Shown: piece by piece, positions 1-5,303 of the stretch
Layout of the letters: each line of letters opens with the position of its first letter
How positions within the stretch are numbered: position 1 is the stretch's first letter
From: an uncultured Collinsella sp.
Lineage (GTDB): Bacteria > Actinomycetota > Coriobacteriia > Coriobacteriales > Coriobacteriaceae
Assembly (NCBI GenBank): GCA_902489225.1
Contig: CABTZA010000128.1
Coordinates: forward strand, 1-5,303
Length of the DNA stretch: 5,303 nt
Direction of reading: 5' to 3'
Program-made: the position numbers and the translations under genes
The notes under the pieces: model-generated
Databases searched by the model: none
What the model was told of the DNA's origin: nothing
The model's input: the letters and a program-made list of their open reading frames with translations, nothing else

Positions 1-1839
1 ATTGTGCTGGGCGTGGGACTCTCCCAGCTCATGACGTTCTTTACGGCCTCGCTCTTTAAGACACAGATTGCCAATTTCCACTTCTTTTTCTCGGTGCATG
101 CGTTCAATCTGACCCTTGTCTGCATGCTCGTAATGTTTGTGCTCACGTTACTGCTGAACCTTCGCGCCGTGCGTCGTACCAAACTCATCGAGCTTATGGG
201 TGCCGAGCGTCGCAACGAGAGCATCAAGACGCGCAACCCCTGGATTGCGATTGCCATCTTTGCCGTGGGCGTGGTGCTTGTGGGCGTGGCCTATTACCGT
301 CTGCTACGTGATGGGTTCCCGCTAACCGCGACGGACAGCAAGCTGCAAGAGGCCATGAGCCAGTTTGGCATTACGACCGCTATGGTTACAGTGGGTACCT
401 TTGCGCTGTTCTGGGGACTCTCGGGCATGCTTATCAAGCTGCTGCAGAGCCTGCGCAGCGTGTATTGGCGCGGCCTCAATATGTTTACCGTGCGTCAGCT
501 TTCGGCCAAGGTCAATACGGTGTGCTTTTCGATGGGTGTCATCGCGATGATTCTGTTCCTCGCCATTACTTCGGTGACGTGCGGTATGTCGATCGCCAAC
601 GTGATGAACGAAAACCTGGAGCGCTATAACCCTGTTGACGTGTCTCAGACGTATGTCTATTACACGCCCGAAACGCTCGACTACTACAAGGAGTATGTCA
701 ATCCGTCTGAGGCCGATCGCATGGTGCTGGCCGATGCAACGGTCGATTTATACGCTGCATGGCATGGCGAGCGCAAGTCGGTGGACAACAACGACGAGAC
801 CGGCAAGAAGGTCAATATCGCCGACGTCGCCGGTGAGCACGTGCAGATCGATTCGTATCTGAGCTACCCGTATGGCGGTTCGAGTCCTTCGGTGACTGCA
901 AGTGCGATGTGTAAGGTCATGGGCGAAAAACTTCCCAAGGCGCTTGAGGGCAGCACTACCGATGCGATGGGCCTGTTTGTGACGCCGGCGAGCCAGTACA
1001 ACAAACTGCGCCAGATGATGGGCGAGGAGCCGGTGAGCATTGGCCACGACCAGTACCTGCTCACGTGCGATATGGGCGGCGAGCTGAGTGACCTGTACAC
1101 CAAGTACATGGCAGGCGGCCGTACCCTTGAGCTGGGCGGCAACACGCTTTCGCCCGCAACCGACAAGTCGGACGAGGACACGGCAGCCATCGCCAACTCG
1201 GCGCTCGGCAGCAATCCCGGTACCGTGGTCGTGGCCGACGAGCTGCTGTCGGAGCTCAACTTGCAGCCGTATTCCAGCAACCTGCTCGTTAACTACAAGC
1301 AGGGGATGGACGTGGCCAAGGCTGACGAGACCATTAAATATACCCTGCTCGACGATTTGCTCGTGGATGGCAAGGAGCTGGGGTCGTGGGGAGTCTTCAT
1401 GACGCGGTCCGAGATATATACGCAGGCGGCGCAGATGAACGGCATGATCAGCTATCTAGCCATCTACATCGGCTCTGTGCTGGTCGTCGCATGCGCGGCA
1501 ATTCTGTCGATCCAGCAGCTCTCCAACGTGGCCGACGGCAGTCGCAGCTATCGCGTGCTGGCGCAGATTGGCTGCGATGACCGCCAGATCCGCCATTCGG
1601 TGATGGCGCAGCAAGCGGTGTTCTTCCTGTTCCCGCTGGCAGTGGGCCTGGCGCACTCCTTTGTGGCACTCAAGGTGATTATCGAGCTGGTGAGTACATT
1701 CGGCGACATGAGCATCGGCGGCACGGTGGGCCTCACCTGTGCAATCTTCCTAGCAGCCTACGGCGGCTACTTCCTGGTGACATACCTCATGAGCACCGGC
1801 ATAGTACGAGCCGCCATCGCCACCCGCTACAGCGAGTAA
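1..1839 (+). CDS. FtsX/BceB-type ABC transporter permease, C-terminal part (5' truncated)
   Basis: This is the membrane subunit of an ABC transporter of the FtsX/MacB superfamily. The reading frame is open from base 1 to TAA at 1837-1839. The GTG at base 4 lies inside a hydrophobic helix, so it is not a believable start and the gene begins outside the window. Counting from codon 4, likely membrane helices lie near residues 1-18 (partial), 33-55, 80-98, 124-146 and 174-193. A large extracytoplasmic domain of about 280 residues follows (about 200-480), then three closing helices near 481-502, 537-557 and 574-597. A big loop before the last three helices, and the segment YRVLAQIGCDDRQI between the first two of them, fit BceB-like ten-helix permeases that export or sense antimicrobial peptides. 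About two N-terminal helices are missing. No ATPase or two-component genes are visible, so substrate and peptide-resistance role are inference. The next gene is convergent. Confidence 0.85.
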   Translation: MVLGVGLSQLMTFFTASLFKTQIANFHFFFSVHAFNLTLVCMLVMFVLTLLLNLRAVRRTKLIELMGAERRNESIKTRNPWIAIAIFAVGVVLVGVAYYRLLRDGFPLTATDSKLQEAMSQFGITTAMVTVGTFALFWGLSGMLIKLLQSLRSVYWRGLNMFTVRQLSAKVNTVCFSMGVIAMILFLAITSVTCGMSIANVMNENLERYNPVDVSQTYVYYTPETLDYYKEYVNPSEADRMVLADATVDLYAAWHGERKSVDNNDETGKKVNIADVAGEHVQIDSYLSYPYGGSSPSVTASAMCKVMGEKLPKALEGSTTDAMGLFVTPASQYNKLRQMMGEEPVSIGHDQYLLTCDMGGELSDLYTKYMAGGRTLELGGNTLSPATDKSDEDTAAIANSALGSNPGTVVVADELLSELNLQPYSSNLLVNYKQGMDVAKADETIKYTLLDDLLVDGKELGSWGVFMTRSEIYTQAAQMNGMISYLAIYIGSVLVVACAAILSIQQLSNVADGSRSYRVLAQIGCDDRQIRHSVMAQQAVFFLFPLAVGLAHSFVALKVIIELVSTFGDMSIGGTVGLTCAIFLAAYGGYFLVTYLMSTGIVRAAIATRYSE

Positions 1840-1888
1840 CCAACCTGATGCAGAACAAAACCATCGCAGGTAGAGCATAAGTCAGCGA

Positions 1889-1986
1889 AAACGCCCCAGA
1901 GCGAGCAAGATGACGTAAAAGAGGAGGGAAGCGTACTTCGGTACGCGACCGACGATTGAACGTCAGGTTGCCGCTCTGGGGCGTTT
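1889..1986. repeat. 98-bp nested inverted-repeat element between convergent genes
   Basis: AAACGCCCCAGAGCG (1889-1903) is the exact reverse complement of 1972-1986, a perfect 15-bp stem. Inside it, after a bulged A at 1904, GCAA (1905-1908) pairs with TTGC (1968-1971), and TGACGT (1911-1916) pairs with ACGTCA (1960-1965). At the centre GCGTAC (1931-1936) and GTACGC (1941-1946) close a TTCG tetraloop in the very stable C(UUCG)G form. The 3' side reads into TTT on the + strand and TTTT on the - strand, so the element could end transcription of both convergent genes. Its length and layered pairing exceed an ordinary terminator, and a dispersed palindromic repeat or small non-autonomous mobile element is equally possible. 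The pairing is directly seen; the function is not known. Confidence 0.75.
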
Positions 1987-1999
1987 GCAGCGTCGAGCC

Positions 2000-2027
2000 G
2001 TTACGCGGTTTGGCAAAACCGCGTAAC
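2000..2027 (-). terminator. Perfect 12-bp hairpin just after the aguR-like stop codon; possible terminator
   Basis: GTTACGCGGTTT (2000-2011) and AAACCGCGTAAC (2016-2027) form a perfect 12-bp stem with a 4-base loop (2012-2015). On the - strand the hairpin begins one base after the TGA of the LuxR-type gene (2029-2031). No T-run follows on either strand, so it is not a classical intrinsic terminator. It may be a U-less terminator, an RNA 3'-end stabiliser, or a repeat unit. The structure is certain, the role is inferred from position. Confidence 0.5.
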
Positions 2028-2028
2028 C

Positions 2029-2994
2029 TCAGCGCTTCCAAAAATGCAGGATGAGCGTGGTGCGGTTTTGCTGTTCGGTTTTGACCAGGATGTTGTGGAT
2101 GTGGGTCTTGACGGTGCCCACGGCAAGGAATAGCTCGTCAGCGATCTCTTGGTTCGATTTGCCCAGTACGACCAGACGCATAACTTCGGTCTCACGGTTG
2201 GAGAGCTTGTAGGCGTTGCGATAGAAGGGCATCTGCTCTTCGATGTGTCGATCAAGATCGCTGACGTTCTTTTCCTCGGGTGCCTCCTGCATGCGGATTG
2301 AAAGCACGCGGTAGGAGTAGATGATCAGCAGAATCGCAAAGTAGCAGGCAAAGACGTTTTCGCTAAAGTTGCGCTCGGACAGATATAGTTGCAGCCAAGA
2401 GGGCGCCAGACTCATGGGGACAATCAGAATGTTGTAGAAATCCTCGGCAACGATGCAACCGACCAGAATAGCGCCGATAATCAGGTGCTTTCGTTGGTTG
2501 TTAACGCGTGCCTTCAGCTCGACTTGTGTGCTCTTGCGTGCCGTCCAAAAGATATATAGCCCCACGAAAACAAGGAATACCTGACGCATCGTGTAGTAGA
2601 GCCATTGATGAATGGGGCCGTAGGGGACAGCGACGATAATCAGCGACTCGCACAGCAAAAACGTTAAAACGGGGATGGCGAACAACTTCTTAGAATGCTT
2701 ATCAAGTAAGTCCATGGCAATGGCCCAAATAAAAGCCTGTGAAGCGGTCGCCACAAGGGTCCGCATTACAGGCATGGTAATTGAGTAATAGTCATTGGCC
2801 GGAAAACTTCGGTTTTGCAACGTGTATTCAAAAAAGAAGATCTCGGTCATCTCGATGGCATAGCAAATAAAAACGCCGCTGCCATAGATAAAGAACTGTC
2901 GACGAGACGAGGCGTAGGCGGCAAGCGAAAGCACTGCCGTCACAATACAGATTACGAGTATCGCTAGGGTATAGAAGAACATGAGCGTGTCCAT
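2029..2994 (-). CDS. aguR: Seven-helix membrane LuxR-family transcriptional regulator, AguR-like
   Basis: A 321-residue one-component regulator that joins a membrane sensor to a DNA-binding domain. Likely membrane helices lie near residues 5-27, 34-55, 74-95, 104-123, 133-150, 170-192 and 213-232. A short linker (about 233-261) leads to a LuxR/GerE helix-turn-helix: LSNRETEV at 264-271, then KSNQEIADELFLAVGTVKTH (279-298) holding the turn and recognition helix. There is no receiver domain with a phospho-accepting Asp, so the signal probably enters through the membrane part. The start is ATG at 2994 (as CAT), with AGGA (complement of 3004-3007) nine bases upstream. It is divergent from a putrescine carbamoyltransferase gene, the same arrangement as aguR, the agmatine-responsive membrane LuxR activator of AgDI operons in enterococci, streptococci and lactococci. 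The aguR name rests on domain layout and neighbours. Coriobacteriia carry many membrane LuxR proteins, so a paralogue is possible. Codon use looks more AT-rich than in the two + strand genes to its right. Confidence 0.85.
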   Translation of the reverse strand: MDTLMFFYTLAILVICIVTAVLSLAAYASSRRQFFIYGSGVFICYAIEMTEIFFFEYTLQNRSFPANDYYSITMPVMRTLVATASQAFIWAIAMDLLDKHSKKLFAIPVLTFLLCESLIIVAVPYGPIHQWLYYTMRQVFLVFVGLYIFWTARKSTQVELKARVNNQRKHLIIGAILVGCIVAEDFYNILIVPMSLAPSWLQLYLSERNFSENVFACYFAILLIIYSYRVLSIRMQEAPEEKNVSDLDRHIEEQMPFYRNAYKLSNRETEVMRLVVLGKSNQEIADELFLAVGTVKTHIHNILVKTEQQNRTTLILHFWKR

Positions 2995-3070
2995 ATGTCA
3001 CCGTCCTGTCTCATTTGATCTCTTATGGAGCCCGCTATATCCCCCCGGGTATACATGCCTCCGCCGGTCG

Positions 3071-3090
3071 TTCCATTGCGTTCCATTGCG
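3071..3090. repeat. Tandem 10-bp direct repeat upstream of aguR-like gene
   Basis: TTCCATTGCG occurs twice head to tail, with the preceding CG extending the period by two bases. A 10-bp period puts both copies on the same face of the helix. On the - strand the repeat abuts a weak promoter-like pair for the regulator gene: TGGAAC (complement of 3070-3075), 16-bp spacer, TATACC (complement of 3048-3053). It may be a regulator site or chance slippage. Confidence 0.6.
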
Positions 3091-3121
3091 GATTAAACAC
3101 CGAGATACAGCATAGCCGTAT

Positions 3122-3211
3122 ACCGTTCGCGGTTCCAGACGGTAAACCCCCTACAAGCCAGCTGCCTGCGGGTTTATATTGGTTTAGAGGGGATGTAACT
3201 CCGTGAACGGT
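3122..3211. promoter_or_regulatory. Spaced inverted repeat ACCGTTC(G/A)CGG, candidate operator pair
   Basis: ACCGTTCGCGG (3122-3132) and CCGTGAACGGT (3201-3211) match as inverted copies at 10 of 11 positions, with centres 79 bp apart. In RNA the one mismatch becomes a G-U pair, so an 11-bp stem would also be possible if transcription began upstream of 3122. The left copy overlaps a second dyad, TACCGT-N12-ACGGTA (3121-3144), centred about 54 bp upstream of the start site expected from the candidate -10 at 3175-3180. That is a plausible place for a LuxR-type activator. Operator function is inference. Confidence 0.4.
3150..3180 (+). promoter_or_regulatory. Weak candidate promoter for ptcA-aguD
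   Basis: TATATT at 3175-3180 matches the -10 consensus at 5 of 6 positions. The best upstream hexamer, CCTACA at 3150-3155 with a long 19-bp spacer, matches -35 at only 3 of 6. A good -10 with a poor -35 suits an activator-dependent promoter, which fits a divergent LuxR activator. An alternative is TAAACT at 3225-3230 with GTGAAC at 3203-3208 (16-bp spacer). Neither is strong. Confidence 0.25.
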
Positions 3212-3257
3212 CTTTAATCCCGAATAAACTAGGTGAAAATTGCATACGGGTGAATGA

Positions 3258-3317
3258 TGGTCTTGTCAACACGAGGCGTGATGTTCGAGCGCCTCATAGT
3301 AATAGTCGGCAAGACCG
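3258..3317 (+). promoter_or_regulatory. Two-tier stem-loop in the ptcA leader
   Basis: GGTCTTGTC (3259-3267) pairs with GGCAAGACC (3308-3316) as nine base pairs including one U-G, extendable by a U-G at 3258/3317. Within it GAGGCG (3273-3278) pairs with CGCCTC (3290-3295). The structure ends four bases before the ptcA ribosome-binding site at 3322-3328. No T-run follows, so it is not an intrinsic terminator. It could affect translation initiation, mRNA stability or the binding of a factor; no known riboswitch class was recognised. Confidence 0.4.
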
Positions 3318-3321
3318 GCGG

Positions 3322-3328
3322 AAAGGAA
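3322..3328 (+). promoter_or_regulatory. Ribosome-binding site that fixes the ptcA start
   Basis: AAAGGAA ends six bases before ATG at 3335. The in-frame ATGs further upstream (3254, 3257, 3281) lack a purine-rich site at normal spacing. The 27 extra residues from 3254 would be unlike the family's N-terminus, and their codons lie over the leader stem-loop. The start at 3335 is therefore preferred. Confidence 0.75.
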
Positions 3329-3334
3329 ATCGAC

Positions 3335-4408
3335 ATGGCACTGCCTAAGGATTTCATCGACACCAACGACTTCACCAAAGAGCAGATCCTAGCTATCGAG
3401 GATCTTGGCCTGGCAATGAAGAAGGCCATCAAGGTTGACGGTTATTATCCGCACCTGCTCCGCAACAAGAGCCTTGGCATGATCTTCCAGCAGGTCTCCA
3501 CCCGCACCCGTCTTTCCTTCGAGACCGCTATGACCGACCTCGGCGGTCATGCTCAGTTCTATGGCCCTGGCACCATCCAGCTCGGCGGTCACGAGTCCTT
3601 GGGCGACACCGCTCGCGTTATGGGCTCGCTGCTCGACATCATGATGGCTCGCGTTGACCGTCACAAGGACGTCGTCGGTCTCGCCGAGGGCTCCGTTGTG
3701 CCCGTCATCAACGGCATGTCCGAGTTCAACCATCCCACGCAGGAGATGGGCGACCTCATGACCATGCTCGAGAACCTCCCCGAGGGCAAGAAGATCGAGG
3801 ACTGCACCCTGGCCTTCATCGGCGACGCCACCCAGGTCTGCGTCTCCCTCATGTTCATCGCCTCCAAGGTCGGCATGAAGTTTGTCCAGTTTGGACCTAA
3901 GGGCCACCAGATCCCCGACGGCGGCCTGCACGTCGGCACCGTCGAGGAGCGCGCCGAGTTCGGTAAGCAGATGATGGCCATCGCCGAGGAGAACTGCAAG
4001 GTCTCCGGCGGCTCGGTCGTCATCTCCGACGACATCGAGTGCATCAAGGGCGCCGACTTCATCTACACCGACGTGTGGTATGGCCTGTACGACGAGGAGG
4101 TTTCGGGCGAGAACTACATGGACGTGTTCTATCCCAAGTATCAGGTCACCATGGACATGATGAACTTCGCCGGCGCAGACTCCAAGTTCATGCACTGCCT
4201 GCCGGCCACCCGCAACGAGGAGGTCGTCGACGAGGTCATGGACGATCCCGAGCGCTCCCTGTGCTGGGTCGAGGCCGAGAACCGCAAGCACTCCATCCGT
4301 GCTCTCCTTGCCGCCCTGGGCAAGCGCACCCCGCTCAACGACGAGGGTGTCGAGTACTCCGCCAAGGCTGAGCTCCACGCCGCTCTCGAGGCTCTCGAGC
4401 AGCTCTAA
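3335..4408 (+). CDS. ptcA: Putrescine carbamoyltransferase (AgDI pathway)
   Basis: Also called aguB. This cytosolic enzyme phosphorolyses N-carbamoylputrescine to putrescine and carbamoyl phosphate, which carbamate kinase uses to make ATP. The 357 residues carry the transcarbamylase signatures: the carbamoyl-phosphate loop STRTR at 55-59, HPTQ at 133-136, and HCLP at 287-290 with the catalytic Cys. The substrate loop reads DVWYGLY (246-252). Ornithine carbamoyltransferases have an SMG motif there, and YGLY is the mark of putrescine enzymes. GDATQVC (163-169) and FYPKYQV (265-271) also agree with the enterococcal enzyme as remembered. A C-terminal helix (about 343-357) fits the extra helix that clasps the neighbouring subunit in this family. 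The protein is slightly longer than the ~340-residue enterococcal enzyme, seemingly through extra residues near 194-212. Codon use is strongly C-ending, suggesting high expression. An APC transporter gene follows after 131 bp, and a membrane LuxR gene is divergent upstream. A plain ornithine carbamoyltransferase is unlikely. Confidence 0.93.
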   Translation: MALPKDFIDTNDFTKEQILAIEDLGLAMKKAIKVDGYYPHLLRNKSLGMIFQQVSTRTRLSFETAMTDLGGHAQFYGPGTIQLGGHESLGDTARVMGSLLDIMMARVDRHKDVVGLAEGSVVPVINGMSEFNHPTQEMGDLMTMLENLPEGKKIEDCTLAFIGDATQVCVSLMFIASKVGMKFVQFGPKGHQIPDGGLHVGTVEERAEFGKQMMAIAEENCKVSGGSVVISDDIECIKGADFIYTDVWYGLYDEEVSGENYMDVFYPKYQVTMDMMNFAGADSKFMHCLPATRNEEVVDEVMDDPERSLCWVEAENRKHSIRALLAALGKRTPLNDEGVEYSAKAELHAALEALEQL

Positions 4409-4433
4409 GCTCAAGGCTTCTAAAAGCACGTTT

Positions 4434-4466
4434 GCGGGCGGCGGATGCTCGTCTCCTGTCGCCCGC
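4434..4466 (+). other. GC-rich intercistronic hairpin between ptcA and aguD
   Basis: GCGGGCGGCGG (4434-4444) pairs with CCTGTCGCCCGC from 4456 to 4466 as 11 base pairs, two of them G-U, around an 11-base loop. It begins 25 bases after the ptcA stop and no T-run follows. It could stabilise or define the 3' end of a ptcA transcript, or partly end transcription so that the enzyme is made in excess of the transporter. No clear separate promoter for the next gene was seen. Confidence 0.5.
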
Positions 4467-4539
4467 TCACCGAGGCCCAAGCAATTGCCTTAATACTTTA
4501 GGCCCCGGATCTGTCCAAGACTGAGCGAAGGAGCTCATC

Positions 4540-5303
4540 ATGAGCGACGGAAAGAAAAAGCTTTCCTTCTTGACGGTCATTTCGACCATCATCTGCGTCG
4601 TCTTCGTTTGCGAGGCCGCCGCACCTGCTGCCGCCATTGGCAACCAGCAGTTCTTCTGGTGGATCTTCCTAATCCTGACCTTCCTGCTCCCTTACGGCAT
4701 GGTTGTCGCCGAGCTCGGCACCACCTATGACGGCGAGGGCGGCATTTACGACTGGGTACGCGATGGCCTGGGCGACAAGTGGGGCGCCCGCATTTCGTAT
4801 TCCTACTGGGTCAACTACCCCCTGTGGATCGCCTCGCTGGCCACTATGTTCCCCGACATCCTGGGCATGGTCTTTGGCGTCGAGTTCAACCTAATCGCCA
4901 AGATGGGTATCGAACTTGCCTTTGTGTGGATCGTGTATCTCATGGGCCGCTCCAAGGCGGCCGACTCCGAGTGGGTCCTCAACGGAGGCGCTATCATCAA
5001 GGTCGCCGTTGCCGTTATCGTCGGCGCCTTGGGCATCTGGTATGCCATGGAGAACGGTTTTGCGAACGACATGTCCGCTGCCACCTTCCTGCCCGAGCTC
5101 ACCAACACCAACGCTCTCGGCTACCTGTCGATCATCATCTTTAACTTCATGGGCTTCGAGGTCATCTGCACCATGACCGACGACATGGCCGATCCCGCTC
5201 GCGATATTCCCAAGGCCATCATCGTCGGCGGCGTGGCTATCGCCGTCATCTACCTGTTCGCCGGCTTCGGCATCGGCGCCGCCGTGCCGGCCGACTCCAT
5301 CGA
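4540..5303 (+). CDS. aguD: APC-family transporter, probable agmatine:putrescine antiporter (3' truncated)
   Basis: The visible 254 residues are the N-terminal half of an amino acid-polyamine-organocation (APC) carrier, cut by the right edge; the family is usually 450-500 residues with 12 helices. The start is ATG at 4540, six bases after GAAGGAG (4527-4533). Helices lie near residues 9-33, 37-58, 86-112, 117-136, 148-168, 190-213 and 222-247. Family marks are GEGGIYDWVR at 65-74 after helix 2, and FEVICTMTDDMADPARDIPK at 206-225, spanning the end of helix 6 and the conserved loop to helix 7. Helix 1 has EAAAPAAAIG (25-34) where many APC members carry a GSGI-type motif, so substrate handling may differ from plain amino acid permeases. 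Its place just after putrescine carbamoyltransferase matches aguD, which swaps external agmatine for internal putrescine. The family call is firm. The substrate is inferred from context, and other amine or amino acid exchangers remain possible. Confidence 0.85.
   Translation, partial: MSDGKKKLSFLTVISTIICVVFVCEAAAPAAAIGNQQFFWWIFLILTFLLPYGMVVAELGTTYDGEGGIYDWVRDGLGDKWGARISYSYWVNYPLWIASLATMFPDILGMVFGVEFNLIAKMGIELAFVWIVYLMGRSKAADSEWVLNGGAIIKVAVAVIVGALGIWYAMENGFANDMSAATFLPELTNTNALGYLSIIIFNFMGFEVICTMTDDMADPARDIPKAIIVGGVAIAVIYLFAGFGIGAAVPADSI

Larger units (their letters stand above)
2995..3334. promoter_or_regulatory. Divergent control region between aguR-like gene and ptcA
   Basis: This 340-bp gap holds no convincing gene; a 63-codon frame from TTG at 3015 lacks a ribosome-binding site and resembles nothing recognised. 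It should contain promoters for both flanking genes. Visible signals are a tandem 10-bp repeat (3071-3090), a spaced 11-bp inverted repeat (3122-3132 and 3201-3211), and two smaller dyads: TACCGT/ACGGTA (3121-3126, 3139-3144) and TAAACCC/GGGTTTA (3143-3149, 3170-3176). A foldable leader (3258-3317) lies directly before ptcA. The region looks more AT-rich than ptcA. Which dyads are operators cannot be decided from one sequence. Confidence 0.7.

Noticed and set aside
1..1839. GTG at base 4 as a true start of the ABC permease
   Set aside because: It falls inside a hydrophobic helix with no room for a ribosome-binding site, and the family has further N-terminal helices not present here.
1787..2041. 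An 84-codon - strand frame across the convergent junction
   Set aside because: Most of it is translation of the two palindromic elements, and it overlaps the ends of both flanking genes. It is better explained as a by-product of the repeats.
3041..3056. CCCGGG-centred palindrome as a regulator operator
   Set aside because: Only the central six bases are symmetrical; flanking pairs mostly fail, so it is too short to claim.
3015..3206. A 63-codon + strand frame in the divergent control region
   Set aside because: It starts with TTG, has no ribosome-binding site, gives no recognisable protein and overlaps the inverted repeats and candidate promoter.
3254..3334. N-terminal extension of ptcA from ATG 3254
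   Set aside because: There is no good ribosome-binding site before 3254, and the extra 27 residues do not fit the family. A well-placed AAAGGAA precedes ATG 3335.
4382..4399. Tandem 9-bp repeat GCTCTCGAG at the end of ptcA
   Set aside because: It encodes Ala-Leu-Glu twice in the C-terminal helix and is explained by codon bias in a helical repeat.
3389..4480. A 363-codon open frame on the - strand opposite ptcA
   Set aside because: It lies antisense to a clearly identified enzyme. Its translation is a low-complexity run of Leu, Val, Asp, Gly and His, as expected from the complement of C-ending codons, and it matches no known fold.
4779..5144. A 121-codon + strand frame inside the transporter gene
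   Set aside because: It is a shifted frame within the APC coding sequence; the frame from 4540 carries the conserved APC motifs and the ribosome-binding site.

Overview
The window looks like chromosomal DNA of a gut Actinomycetota of the Coriobacteriia, most likely Collinsella or a close relative. The reasons are a GC-rich, strongly C-ending codon bias in the highly expressed-looking genes, a membrane-anchored LuxR regulator of a kind common in that class, and gene families matching an anaerobic gut fermenter. This placement is an inference from style and gene content; no marker gene is present.

Layout, left to right. (1) Bases 1-1839, + strand: the C-terminal ~612 residues of a large FtsX/BceB-type ABC transporter permease, cut by the left edge. 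(2) Bases 1840-2028: a short gap between two convergent genes, almost filled by two strong inverted-repeat structures. One is a 98-bp nested element with a 15-bp perfect outer stem and an inner UUCG hairpin; the other is a 12-bp perfect hairpin right after the next gene's stop. (3) Bases 2029-2994, - strand: a seven-helix membrane protein with a C-terminal LuxR-type DNA-binding domain. (4) Bases 2995-3334: a 340-bp divergent control region rich in small repeats and dyads, with a foldable leader just before the next gene. (5) Bases 3335-4408, + strand: putrescine carbamoyltransferase. (6) Bases 4409-4539: a spacer with a GC-rich hairpin and a good ribosome-binding site. (7) Bases 4540-5303, + strand: the N-terminal 254 residues of an APC-family transporter, cut by the right edge.

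Items 3, 5 and 7 have the arrangement of the agmatine deiminase (AgDI) locus known from Enterococcus faecalis, Streptococcus mutans and Lactococcus lactis: a divergent membrane LuxR regulator (aguR), putrescine carbamoyltransferase (aguB/ptcA), then the agmatine:putrescine exchanger (aguD). In that pathway agmatine is imported in exchange for putrescine and deiminated to carbamoylputrescine. The carbamoyltransferase then splits that to putrescine and carbamoyl phosphate, and carbamate kinase makes ATP from the latter. The deiminase (aguA) and kinase (aguC) would be expected just past the right edge but are not visible here. The pathway is therefore known rather than new. The less explained parts are the structured intergenic elements and the divergent control region.
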